A stretch of 64,000 nucleotides of DNA from assembly GCF_001017125.1 (NCBI RefSeq), contig NZ_JXOJ01000006.1:1-64000 (forward strand), in the 5' to 3' direction. Source of the stretch: Methanoculleus sediminis. GTDB taxonomy: Archaea; Halobacteriota; Methanomicrobia; Methanomicrobiales; Methanoculleaceae. Positions 35,090-42,304 of the stretch are shown piece after piece. The translations under genes were made by a program, and so were the position numbers. Numbering within the stretch: position 1 is the stretch's first letter; each line of letters begins with the position of its first letter. Under the pieces are notes generated by a model. It was not told the origin of the DNA, ran no database searches, and saw only the letters and a program-made list of their open reading frames with translations.

Positions 35090-36328
35090 ATGGGAGATAT
35101 CGCTCGGCAGGCACCAGAGAAGGATACCGGTGAAGACATCTACCAGTATCTCCTGGAACGGATTACGAACCTCGAAAACCGAAACCTGGAGCTACGCGAG
35201 CAGTTCCGCCAGATGGAGTCCGAGAAACGATACGTTGAAACCCAGAAGATCCGCTACGAGCGGGAACTCCGAAAACTCAAAAGCGAGATCGAGCAGCTCA
35301 GAAGCCCTCCTCTCGTGATCGGAACAGTTACCGACGTTATCGACAACAGCCGCGTGATCGTGCGGAGCAGTGCAGGGCCGCGATTCCTGGTCCGTACGTC
35401 CCAGCTCATCGACCCCGATCTCCTCAAACCGGGTGTGCGGTGTACGCTCAACCAGCAGTCCCTCGCGATCGTGGACGTGCTCCCCACGAGCTACGACGCG
35501 CAGATCTACGGCATGGAGCTGGTGGAGTCACCGGAGGAGACCTACGAGAACATCGGCGGCCTTGAACCGCAGATCGAGGAGATCCGCGAAGCCGTCGAAC
35601 TCCCCCTGACGAAACCGCAGCTCTTCGAGAAGGTCGGCATCTCCCCGCCGAAGGGTGTTCTCCTCTACGGCCCGCCCGGCACGGGGAAGACCCTCCTCGC
35701 ACGGGCGGTGGCCCACCAGACGAACGCACACTTCCTCCGCGTGGTCGGTTCGGAACTGGTGCAGAAGTACATCGGCGAAGGCGCCCGCCTGGTCCGGGAG
35801 CTCTTCGACCTCGCGAAGCAGAAGGCGCCGTCGATCATCTTCATCGACGAGATCGACGCAATCGGTGCGCACCGGAACGACTCGACCACCTCCGGCGACC
35901 GCGAAGTCCAGCGGACGCTGATGCAGCTCCTGGCGGAGATGGACGGGTTCGACAACCGGGGCGACGTCAAGATCGTCGCTGCGACGAACCGGATCGATAT
36001 CCTCGACCGCGCCCTCCTCCGCCCGGGCCGGTTCGACCGGATGATCGAGATCCCGCTCCCCGACCACCAGGGGAGGCTTGCGATCTTAAAGATCCACACC
36101 CAGCACATGAACATCGGCGAGGACGTCAACCTCTCGGAAGTCTCGCGGCTGACGGAGGGCAAGAACGGCGCCGACCTCCGGGCGATATGCATGGAGGCGG
36201 GCATGTTCGCCATCAGGATGGAGCGCGACGCCGTCAACAGCGACGATTTCATGAAGGCGATCGACAAACTCTCGGTGGACTTCGACCGCCACCACTTCCA
36301 CACCACCTTCGGCGAGATGTTCGCCTGA
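35090..36328 (+). CDS. pan: Proteasome-activating nucleotidase, first copy
   Basis: PAN is the hexameric AAA ATPase that unfolds substrates for the archaeal 20S proteasome. This 412-residue copy has an N-terminal coiled coil (about 15-72), an OB domain (about 75-140) and an AAA module with Walker A GPPGTGKT (194-201), Walker B IIFIDEID, the pore-loop-region phrase VQKYIGEG and arginine fingers in LRPGRFDR. The C-terminus is EMFA, so the proteasome-docking HbYX position has Phe instead of Tyr. GAGGAG precedes the ATG. A second PAN lies 3 kb away. Confidence 0.95.
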   Translation: MGDIARQAPEKDTGEDIYQYLLERITNLENRNLELREQFRQMESEKRYVETQKIRYERELRKLKSEIEQLRSPPLVIGTVTDVIDNSRVIVRSSAGPRFLVRTSQLIDPDLLKPGVRCTLNQQSLAIVDVLPTSYDAQIYGMELVESPEETYENIGGLEPQIEEIREAVELPLTKPQLFEKVGISPPKGVLLYGPPGTGKTLLARAVAHQTNAHFLRVVGSELVQKYIGEGARLVRELFDLAKQKAPSIIFIDEIDAIGAHRNDSTTSGDREVQRTLMQLLAEMDGFDNRGDVKIVAATNRIDILDRALLRPGRFDRMIEIPLPDHQGRLAILKIHTQHMNIGEDVNLSEVSRLTEGKNGADLRAICMEAGMFAIRMERDAVNSDDFMKAIDKLSVDFDRHHFHTTFGEMFA

Positions 36329-36335
36329 AGGATAT

Positions 36336-36343
36336 CTTTTTTT
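36336..36343 (+). terminator. T-run terminator of PAN-A
   Basis: CTTTTTTT begins 8 nt after the PAN-A stop codon, a simple archaeal oligo-T terminator. It also abuts an IS-end-like sequence at 36344. Confidence 0.55.
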
Positions 36344-36435
36344 GGCTCCGTTGAACCCCTTTTCTGGTCTTCATTCCTTACCTTGATGAGGTTGGTGCTG
36401 GGCCCGGCTTGTCCCCATGCAGTGGACCGTGGGAC

Positions 36436-36702
36436 TATCGCCTCGGGGGTGTGCGACTGTCGGGACGACAGGAGCACGAGAAACTCGAAGAGTTTCGAGG
36501 GGACAAAGGGGAGTGCGAGCGCAGCGAGCATGAGAAGACCGAAGGTCTTCGAGGAGGCCATGCCCCCCTTCGCACCTATCGGTGCTCAAGCTCGCTTCGC
36601 TCGCACTCCGCACCCTTCGGGTGCTCATGCTCCGGCCGTCCCGCCCGTCGCACTCCCCGTCAGCCCCTCCCCCAAGGGCGATACTCCCTTGAAATCCGTG
36701 CT
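36436..36702 (-). repeat. Convergent-gap repeat element, copy C
   Basis: The gap 36329-36860 between PAN-A and the GNAT gene, which converge, has no gene. The core runs from TATCGCC (36436) to GGGCGATA (36683). It lacks the large GC hairpins but has many small variable-stem ones: GAAACTC-GAA-GAGTTTC (36480-36496), AAGACC-GAA-GGTCTT (36535-36549), GCACC-TATC-GGTGC and GCACCC-TTC-GGGTGC. The right flank (TTGAAATCCGTGC) matches the outer inverted repeat of other copies. Confidence 0.7.
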
Positions 36703-36860
36703 AGGATGACTGCAGAAACATACCAGATACGAGGGAATGTGAACACCGTCAGGTGCGTTTCACTGCGATCGTGACTGTGCCTGTTCTGCAGAGCAAGCCC
36801 GGTTCCAGGAACAACTGTCCGAAGAGACCTTCAACAAGGCCCTTTTTGAATATCGGGTTG

Positions 36861-37445
36861 TTAAACCGCAACCGAATGCTCTGCCGTGAACGTCTCCCCC
36901 AGTCTCGAAAGACGCTCCAGGGCAAGATCGCTCTTTAGAAGGCCGAAGATCAGGCGATCGTGATATCCGCCCCCGGCATGCCAGTACCGTCTCTGGGTAC
37001 CCTCCAGGACAAAGCCGCACCTCTCCATCACCCGCCGTGATGCCGTATTGCCGGCAACGGTGTCGCCGTTCAGCCGGTAGCCCTCGAGCACGATGAACGC
37101 GAAGTAGACCAGGAAGGTGCAGGCCAGGGTGCCGTAGCCTCTTTTCCAGTATATATCGTCGAGCTGGTAGCCGATCAGAAACGATCCGGGGTTGAAATCG
37201 ACCGGCAAGAGAGCACACTGCCCGACGAAATCCCCGGCATCTTCCAGTCTTGCCGTGAAGACGTGGTGATCCGGCATCCTCCCCTCCGCGAGCGCCGCCC
37301 ACATCTCCCCGATCAGGGGAAGAAAATAGGATCGCGTGGCCTCATCCGTATTTGGCTCGAAAAACAGCCACCTGCAAACCGACTCCTTCGAGAGCATCCG
37401 GGATATATCGGGGAGGTCGTGCTCGGTGCAGTAGGAGAACCTCAT
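36861..37445 (-). CDS. GNAT family N-acetyltransferase
   Basis: This 194-residue protein is of the RimJ/RimL type. It opens MRFSYCTEHDLPDISRML and has the acetyl-CoA-binding region in YWKRGYGTLACTFLVYFAF, then LNGDTVAGNTASRRVMERCG and GTQRRYWHAGGGYHDRLIFGLLK, which match the conserved end of these transferases. The acceptor is unknown. Start choice is uncertain: an ATG nine codons upstream (37472) is also possible. Confidence 0.85.
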   Translation of the reverse strand: MRFSYCTEHDLPDISRMLSKESVCRWLFFEPNTDEATRSYFLPLIGEMWAALAEGRMPDHHVFTARLEDAGDFVGQCALLPVDFNPGSFLIGYQLDDIYWKRGYGTLACTFLVYFAFIVLEGYRLNGDTVAGNTASRRVMERCGFVLEGTQRRYWHAGGGYHDRLIFGLLKSDLALERLSRLGETFTAEHSVAV

Positions 37446-37560
37446 ACCGCCGCCGATCCAGCTCTGCTGCATGCCGTAGTGTTCGATCTCTCCGCATATA
37501 AGAAGAGGGCCCCGGGCACCGATATCTGTGCAGGCCGGCATTCAGCCGGCAACCGGGAGT

Positions 37561-38766
37561 TCACGCTCCGGACAGCATGACGATCACGCCTTCGGGACAG
37601 ACATGGGAGCAGAGGCTGCACCCGTCGCACCGGTCTCTATCGATCGCGACCTCTCCGCCCACCATCGAGATGGCATGGTATCCGCCGTCGCGGCAGGCCG
37701 TCACGCAGCGGCCGCAGGATCTGCACCGTTCGGGAAAAACCCTCGCCGCGAAACGGTGAACGCTTCGGGAGAGGGCCGCGTGCGTTCCGATGAGGGGAAG
37801 GGCGCGGCCCCTGAGTGCCCCGACGCCCGCAAACTGCTTGCGTAAAAGGTATCCCGAGAGACCCGCGTTCATCCCGCGGATGATTCCCGCCCCCTCCCAC
37901 ATCACGGCCGTGCAGACCTGGACCGCCGACGCCCCGGCCGCTATGTACTCGGCGGCGTCCTGCCAGCGGGAGATGCCGCCGATACCCATGAGGGGCACCG
38001 GGAGTTCCCGGGCAATCTGCGAGATCATCTTCAGGCCGATGGGTTTCACCGCGGGCCCCGAGTATCCCCCGTAGGTGCTGAAGCCGGCAACCGGGGGGTT
38101 GGGTTCGAGCGTCTCGAGGTCGATGCCCATCAGGCACTGGACGGTGTTGATAGCAGCGAGGATATCGGCGCCGGCGTCCACCGCAGCCCCTGCAACCGGC
38201 ACGATATCCGTCACGTTGGGGGTGAGTTTGACGATCAGGGGGACCGTGGCGACCTGCCGCACCGCCCGGGTCGCCTCGCGGACGAGATCGGGGTGCTGGC
38301 CGATGGCCGCACCGACTCCCCGTTCCGGCATCCCGTGGGGGCAGGAGACGTTCAGCTCGATCGCGTCCGCACCCGCATCCTGAACGGTGCAGGCGAGTTC
38401 CTGCCATTCCCCCGGGTCGGGAGAAGCCATGATGCTCGCGACCAGGACACGGTCGGGGAACTCCTTCTTCGTCGCGGCAACCTCTCCGGTCCAGTAGGAT
38501 ACGCTCTTCCTGCTCAGGAGTTCGATGTTCTCAAAGCCGAGGAGGCCCGAGTTCCCGTCTTTCCAGGCCGCAAACCGGGGCGAGACGTCCCGGATCTCCA
38601 TCGCGTCCGGAACGATGGTCTTCGTGACCGCACCCGCCCAGCCGAGCCGGAACGCATGCCGGATCTGTTCGCCGGAAGCGGTCGGCGGACCCGAGGCGAG
38701 CAGGAACGGGTTCCCGAGCGCGAGCGGACCGACAGTTGTCTCGAGGGAGGGATCAGTTGCGGGCAT
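37561..38766 (-). CDS. PreA-like dihydroorotate/dihydropyrimidine dehydrogenase with ferredoxin domain
   Basis: This 401-residue protein has an N-terminal FMN barrel of the class 1 dihydroorotate dehydrogenase family (NPFLLASGPPTASGEQI, ELNVSCPHGM, PLIVKLTPNVTDI, PLMGIGGISRWQDAAEYI). The C-terminal ferredoxin domain has two 4Fe-4S motifs: CRSCGRCVTAC and CDGCSLCSHVCPEG. This arrangement matches PreA, the catalytic subunit of NAD-dependent dihydropyrimidine dehydrogenase. No PreT-like partner is adjacent, so the electron donor or acceptor may be free ferredoxin. Role: pyrimidine metabolism or an unknown flavin reaction. Confidence 0.88.
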   Translation of the reverse strand: MPATDPSLETTVGPLALGNPFLLASGPPTASGEQIRHAFRLGWAGAVTKTIVPDAMEIRDVSPRFAAWKDGNSGLLGFENIELLSRKSVSYWTGEVAATKKEFPDRVLVASIMASPDPGEWQELACTVQDAGADAIELNVSCPHGMPERGVGAAIGQHPDLVREATRAVRQVATVPLIVKLTPNVTDIVPVAGAAVDAGADILAAINTVQCLMGIDLETLEPNPPVAGFSTYGGYSGPAVKPIGLKMISQIARELPVPLMGIGGISRWQDAAEYIAAGASAVQVCTAVMWEGAGIIRGMNAGLSGYLLRKQFAGVGALRGRALPLIGTHAALSRSVHRFAARVFPERCRSCGRCVTACRDGGYHAISMVGGEVAIDRDRCDGCSLCSHVCPEGVIVMLSGA

Positions 38767-38893
38767 ACGGTTCTTCCTTATCCGGATTGCGCTGGAATAC
38801 CATATGATTCTTGCTATCGGTCAGGGCTGCTTACGGCAATCCCCATTCAGAGCCACATAGGGCACAAGATCTCAAAAATAATAACTGTCCGCC

Positions 38894-39337
38894 CTACTCT
38901 GCCGGGTACTCTTCTTCGGCGCACCAGACCTCGAGCAGCGTATCCTCCGGCTCCGTCCGGTCGGCATACGTCTCCGGCGTCGTGCCCTCTTCCATCCATA
39001 TGGTGTCGACCATATGATCCCCCACGATCCGGTAGAGGCAGCGGTACCTCCACGGTTCTGCGGGCATCACGTCCCGCTCGTAGATCTGCCGGGCAAGGCC
39101 TGAAGAGCAGAAGAGACCTTCTCCGGGCTCGAATAGGGCCTCGTCGACGTAGCGCTGGATGTACCACCGGAGCTCGGAGGCGAGGGCGAGCGCACTCCCG
39201 AGCGACGCCGTTCTGATCCGTATGCCGTACGCGAGCCGGTCAGGCTGATAAAAACGGAGAACGCCCCTGCTGGTCTCGGACTTGAGCAGGGTGGCGTAGA
39301 GGTCAACCCCCTCCAGCTGAATGAGGAGGACGTTCAT
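38894..39337 (-). CDS. Conserved archaeal protein, probably DUF5804
   Basis: This 147-residue protein begins MNVLLIQLEGVDLYATLLKS and contains TSRGVLRFYQPDRLAYG, SLGSALALASELRWYIQRYV and PWRYRCLYRIVGDHMV. It matches my recollection of the euryarchaeal DUF5804 family, which has no known function. It is highly acidic at the C-terminus. On the minus strand a T5 run about 20 bp after the stop may end its transcript. It is followed by the PreA-like gene. Confidence 0.75.
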   Translation of the reverse strand: MNVLLIQLEGVDLYATLLKSETSRGVLRFYQPDRLAYGIRIRTASLGSALALASELRWYIQRYVDEALFEPGEGLFCSSGLARQIYERDVMPAEPWRYRCLYRIVGDHMVDTIWMEEGTTPETYADRTEPEDTLLEVWCAEEEYPAE

Positions 39338-39401
39338 TGCATATTGGTGAGCCGGAGGAATCGATAAGGTTTCCTCTAAAAAAGGGGGACGGGTGAGACC
39401 A

Positions 39402-40574
39402 TCAGAGATACATGCGGCTGTCCGGCGCCGCTACCTCGCGCTTCACCTTCTTTATCGCTGCGAGGAAGTCTTCCCGGTCGACGGCATCGGCGTCCCGCCG
39501 GATCGCCATCATCCCGGCCTCGCGGCAGATCGCCTGCAGCTCGGCGCCGGTGGTGTTCTCCGTGAGTTCCGCAAGCCCGGAGAGCTCCACGTCATCGGAG
39601 AGCGACATCTTCGCGGTGTGGATCTTCAAGATCTCGAGGCGCGCTCCGGCGTCGGGCAGCGGGACCTGGATGATCCGGTCGAACCGGCCGGGCCGGAGGA
39701 GGGCCGGGTCAAGCATATCGATCCGGTTGGTCGCCGCCATGATCCGGACGTTGCCGCGGTTCCCGAATCCGTCCATCTCGGCCAGGAGCTGCATCAGCGT
39801 CCGCTGGACCTCGGCACTGCCGGAGGTTCCGTCGTTCGTTCGCATGCTCCCGATCGCATCGATCTCGTCGATGAAGACGATCGCCGGAGCGCGCTCCCGT
39901 GCAAGGATGAAGAGCTCGCGCACGAGCTGCGCGCCCTCCCCGATGTACTTGTGGACGAGTTCGCTCCCGGACATCCTGATGAACCGGGCCTGGGACTGGC
40001 GGGCAACCGCCTTTGCAATCAGGGTCTTACCCGTGCCGGGCGGGCCGTAGAGGAGGATGCCTTTCGGGGGCTCGACGCCCACGCGCTCGTAGATCTCGGG
40101 CTTCGTGAGCGGGTACTCGACCGCTTCCCGGACCTCCTCGATCTCTTCCTTCAGGCCACCGACCTGCTCGAACGTCACGCTCGGCTGCTCGTCGAGTTCC
40201 ATGACCCTGACTCTCGCGTCGAAGATGTTGCCGATCGTCTTGACGATGGAGAGGGTGTTGTTCACCGCCACCTTCATCCCGGGTTTCAGGGTTCGGTGGA
40301 GTTTTTCGCTGACCGCGGTGACGTATTCCTGGTTGTTGCCCTGCTGCCGGAGATACACTTCGCCGTTCTCAAGTACATCGACCACAGCGGCAACAAACAG
40401 CGGCACCCGCTTTAACTGGGCGTTCTCTTTCCGGAGCTGCAGAAGCTCCTTTTCCAGCAACTCGTTCTTGAGTTTGTAATCCAGGATCTGTGCCTTCAGG
40501 TCCTGGATCTGGAGAGTGAGCATGTCGTGCTCGCTGCCGGGAGTGTTGCCAATGGTTTCGTCCATGTCACTCAT
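39402..40574 (-). CDS. pan: Proteasome-activating nucleotidase, second copy
   Basis: This 390-residue PAN paralogue has a shorter N-terminus with a coiled coil (about 18-56), an OB domain (about 57-125) and an AAA module with GPPGTGKT (176-183), IVFIDEID and LRPGRFDR. The C-terminus is RMYL, a proper HbYX proteasome-docking motif, unlike the first copy (MFA). Haloarchaea also carry two PANs. I place the start at the ATG at 40574, with GGAG 10 nt upstream inside a 28-bp palindrome; an ATG three codons later is possible. It is divergent from the phosphomevalonate dehydratase gene. Confidence 0.95.
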   Translation of the reverse strand: MSDMDETIGNTPGSEHDMLTLQIQDLKAQILDYKLKNELLEKELLQLRKENAQLKRVPLFVAAVVDVLENGEVYLRQQGNNQEYVTAVSEKLHRTLKPGMKVAVNNTLSIVKTIGNIFDARVRVMELDEQPSVTFEQVGGLKEEIEEVREAVEYPLTKPEIYERVGVEPPKGILLYGPPGTGKTLIAKAVARQSQARFIRMSGSELVHKYIGEGAQLVRELFILARERAPAIVFIDEIDAIGSMRTNDGTSGSAEVQRTLMQLLAEMDGFGNRGNVRIMAATNRIDMLDPALLRPGRFDRIIQVPLPDAGARLEILKIHTAKMSLSDDVELSGLAELTENTTGAELQAICREAGMMAIRRDADAVDREDFLAAIKKVKREVAAPDSRMYL

Positions 40575-40584
40575 ATAGTTGGTT

Positions 40585-40612
40585 CTCCAACCACATTATA
40601 ATGTGGTTGGAG
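40585..40612. promoter_or_regulatory. Perfect 28-bp palindrome between divergent genes
   Basis: Half-site CTCCAACCACATTA is followed directly by its exact complement, with no spacer. It fills most of the 43-bp gap between PAN-B and the phosphomevalonate dehydratase gene. The outer GGAG on each strand serves as the apparent Shine-Dalgarno of the gene on that side (10 nt and 5 nt spacing). The centre ATTATAAT resembles a TATA box. It may be an operator controlling both genes; this is inferred. Confidence 0.6.
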
Positions 40613-40617
40613 TGATC

Positions 40618-41016
40618 ATGCAAGGCAGAAGCATATCCAGGGGTATCGGAACCGGAGAACTCCTCGTCTCGTCCGAACCCATATCGTTCCTCTCGGGCGT
40701 CGACCCCGAGACCGGGATCGTCGTCGAGCACGGGCATCCGCTCGAAGGCCAATCCGTCGCCGGACGGGTGCTGGCCTTCCCGTACGGTAAGGGATCGACG
40801 GTCGGATCCTACGTGATCTACGCGCTGAAACAGAACGGGCTCGCTCCTGCGGCGATCATCAATACGGAGACCGAAGCGATCATCGCGGTCGGAGCGATCA
40901 TCGCCGGGATCCCCATGGTCGACCGCCTCCCGCCGGAATTCTCCGATCTCTCGTCCGGCACCACCGTGACGGTGAACGGAGATTCGGGCGAGGTCTCCTG
41001 CGACGGAGCTTCGTGA
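40618..41016 (+). CDS. Phosphomevalonate dehydratase small subunit (DUF126)
   Basis: This 132-residue protein is a DUF126/aconitase-X swivel domain, now recognised as the small subunit of phosphomevalonate dehydratase in the archaeal mevalonate pathway to isoprenoid lipids. It opens MQGRSISRGIGTGELLVSSE, with FLSGVDPETGIVVEHGHPLE and the conserved GKGSTVGSYVIY and the C-terminal GIPMVDRL. The large subunit is not in this window. The ATG at 40618 has GGAGTG just upstream. The J-domain gene follows by 6 nt. Confidence 0.9.
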   Translation: MQGRSISRGIGTGELLVSSEPISFLSGVDPETGIVVEHGHPLEGQSVAGRVLAFPYGKGSTVGSYVIYALKQNGLAPAAIINTETEAIIAVGAIIAGIPMVDRLPPEFSDLSSGTTVTVNGDSGEVSCDGAS

Positions 41017-41022
41017 GGCGCC

Positions 41023-41454
41023 GTGGAGACTCATTACGAGATCCTGGGCGTCTCCATTGACGCCACGCCCGACGAGATCCGGGCGGCCTACCGGAGCCTC
41101 GCCAAACAGTATCACCCGGACGTAAACCGCGACCCGGATGCAGGCGAGCGGTTCATCGCGGTCCAGCAGGCGTACGAGACGCTGATCGACCCCGATGCCC
41201 GGGCGCGCTACGACCTCGCTCTCCGGGGCGGCTGCACGACAGGGCCGCACGACCCGTTCCAGCAGTACCGTCCCGGCGGGCAGACGGTCTGGACGCGAGG
41301 GTTCTCGTGGAACGGGCAGGCACCGGCTTCCTGGGCCGGCAGGCTCGGCGTCATGCTCCTCCTCTTCCTCGGAGGAGTCCTGATCGTCTTCATGCTCGTC
41401 CTGTCGCTCCTCGCTCGTGTCATCTCGGGCGGCAGACGGCAGCAGGACTCCTGA
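41023..41454 (+). CDS. J-domain protein with C-terminal membrane anchor
   Basis: This 143-residue protein has an N-terminal J domain (residues 1-67) with the HPD motif in [17 protein letters not shown], then a Gly/Trp-rich linker and one strongly hydrophobic segment (about 108-134, [20 protein letters not shown]). It therefore looks like a membrane-tethered Hsp70 co-chaperone that presents substrates at the membrane. The start is a GTG 6 nt after the phosphomevalonate dehydratase gene, so the two are probably co-transcribed. It lacks the Gly/Phe, zinc and C-terminal domains of DnaJ. Confidence 0.88.
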   Translation: METHYEILGVSIDATPDEIRAAYRSLAKQYHPDVNRDPDAGERFIAVQQAYETLIDPDARARYDLALRGGCTTGPHDPFQQYRPGGQTVWTRGFSWNGQAPASWAGRLGVMLLLFLGGVLIVFMLVLSLLARVISGGRRQQDS

Positions 41455-41459
41455 ACACC

Positions 41460-41465
41460 TTTTTT
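41460..41465 (+). terminator. T-run after the J-domain gene
   Basis: A T6 run begins 5 nt after the J-domain stop codon and could end this two-gene transcript. Confidence 0.4.
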
Positions 41466-41608
41466 ACCGGGCGACTCTCCCCTCCCCGGGGCAATCGGCA
41501 CCGCGATACGGAGAAGAGGAGGAGAACCGCGCCGGTCCGGTCGGATCACGGGAAACCTTATCAGGTGAGACCGCCTTCGTGCCGGGTGATTATCGCGAGG
41601 TGAACGTG

Positions 41609-42001
41609 ATGCCCATGGAGAAAGTGAAGCGATACCGGTGCAAGTACTGCAACTACATCTACTCCCCGATGCGGGGCGAGCCGCACCGCGGCATCCCGGC
41701 GGGTACCGCATTTGAAGACCTGCCGGAGGACTACGTATGCCCGGTCTGCGGTGCGACCGGAAAAGGGCAGATCGGGAAGTGGGGGTTCGAGCTCTGGGAA
41801 CCGACCAAGTACGTCTGCAAGATCTGCGGCTACGTCTACGACAAAAAGCGCGGCGAACCCCTCCGCGGCTATCCGAAGGGCACTGCATTCGAGGATTTGC
41901 CGGAGGACTACGTATGCCCGGTCTGCGGAATGGATCCGCAGATCTCGAAGTTCCACGGCCCGGTCGGCAAAGCGCAGTTCGAACCTATCCTGGACGCCTG
42001 A
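41609..42001 (+). CDS. Two-domain rubredoxin
   Basis: This 130-residue protein contains two rubredoxin domains, each with a pair of CxxC motifs binding one iron: [10 protein letters not shown] ... VCPVCG (about residues 7-48) and [10 protein letters not shown] ... VCPVCG (about 68-108). Between and after them are short linkers. Tandem rubredoxins act as soluble electron carriers, often in oxygen and peroxide detoxification. GAGGTGA lies 5 nt before the ATG. A 31-nt stretch is identical in both domains, indicating recent duplication or gene conversion. A hairpin terminator follows. Confidence 0.93.
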   Translation: MPMEKVKRYRCKYCNYIYSPMRGEPHRGIPAGTAFEDLPEDYVCPVCGATGKGQIGKWGFELWEPTKYVCKICGYVYDKKRGEPLRGYPKGTAFEDLPEDYVCPVCGMDPQISKFHGPVGKAQFEPILDA

Positions 42002-42086
42002 AAGGAGAGCGGGGGGCCGTCCGCCTCTCTCCCGGAACCGTGCCGTGCCGGCCGCCATCCCACAGGCTGCAGGGGGATCCGGCGCT

Positions 42087-42107
42087 CCGGCACGATGCCG
42101 GATTTTT
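42087..42107 (+). terminator. Hairpin plus T-run after rubredoxin
   Basis: CCGGCA-CGA-TGCCGG is followed by ATTTTT, an intrinsic-terminator shape 86 nt after the rubredoxin stop. In the remainder of the 303-bp gap (42002-42304) I see only AT-rich, promoter-like sequence near 42140-42200. Confidence 0.6.
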
Positions 42108-42304
42108 GCGGCAGCACTCCTTTATGAATCCCTAACACCCATCATAATGTGAATCAGTCCGTTCATTCAAAATCGGTCCTTTCAAATACTGGCCGGCGCA
42201 TCAATGTTAGAAAAACACCGGCCGCCTTCTTTACGGGCAGCCGCCCACAGAGAATGCGGCGTTGAAGAGTCACGTATCAGACGAGCAGCGGCAGATGATG
42301 TCGG

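Noticed and set aside
36720-36860. A possible small gene between repeat copy C and the GNAT gene
   Set aside because: Open frames there are short, lack ribosome-binding sites and read partly through the GNAT 3' end.
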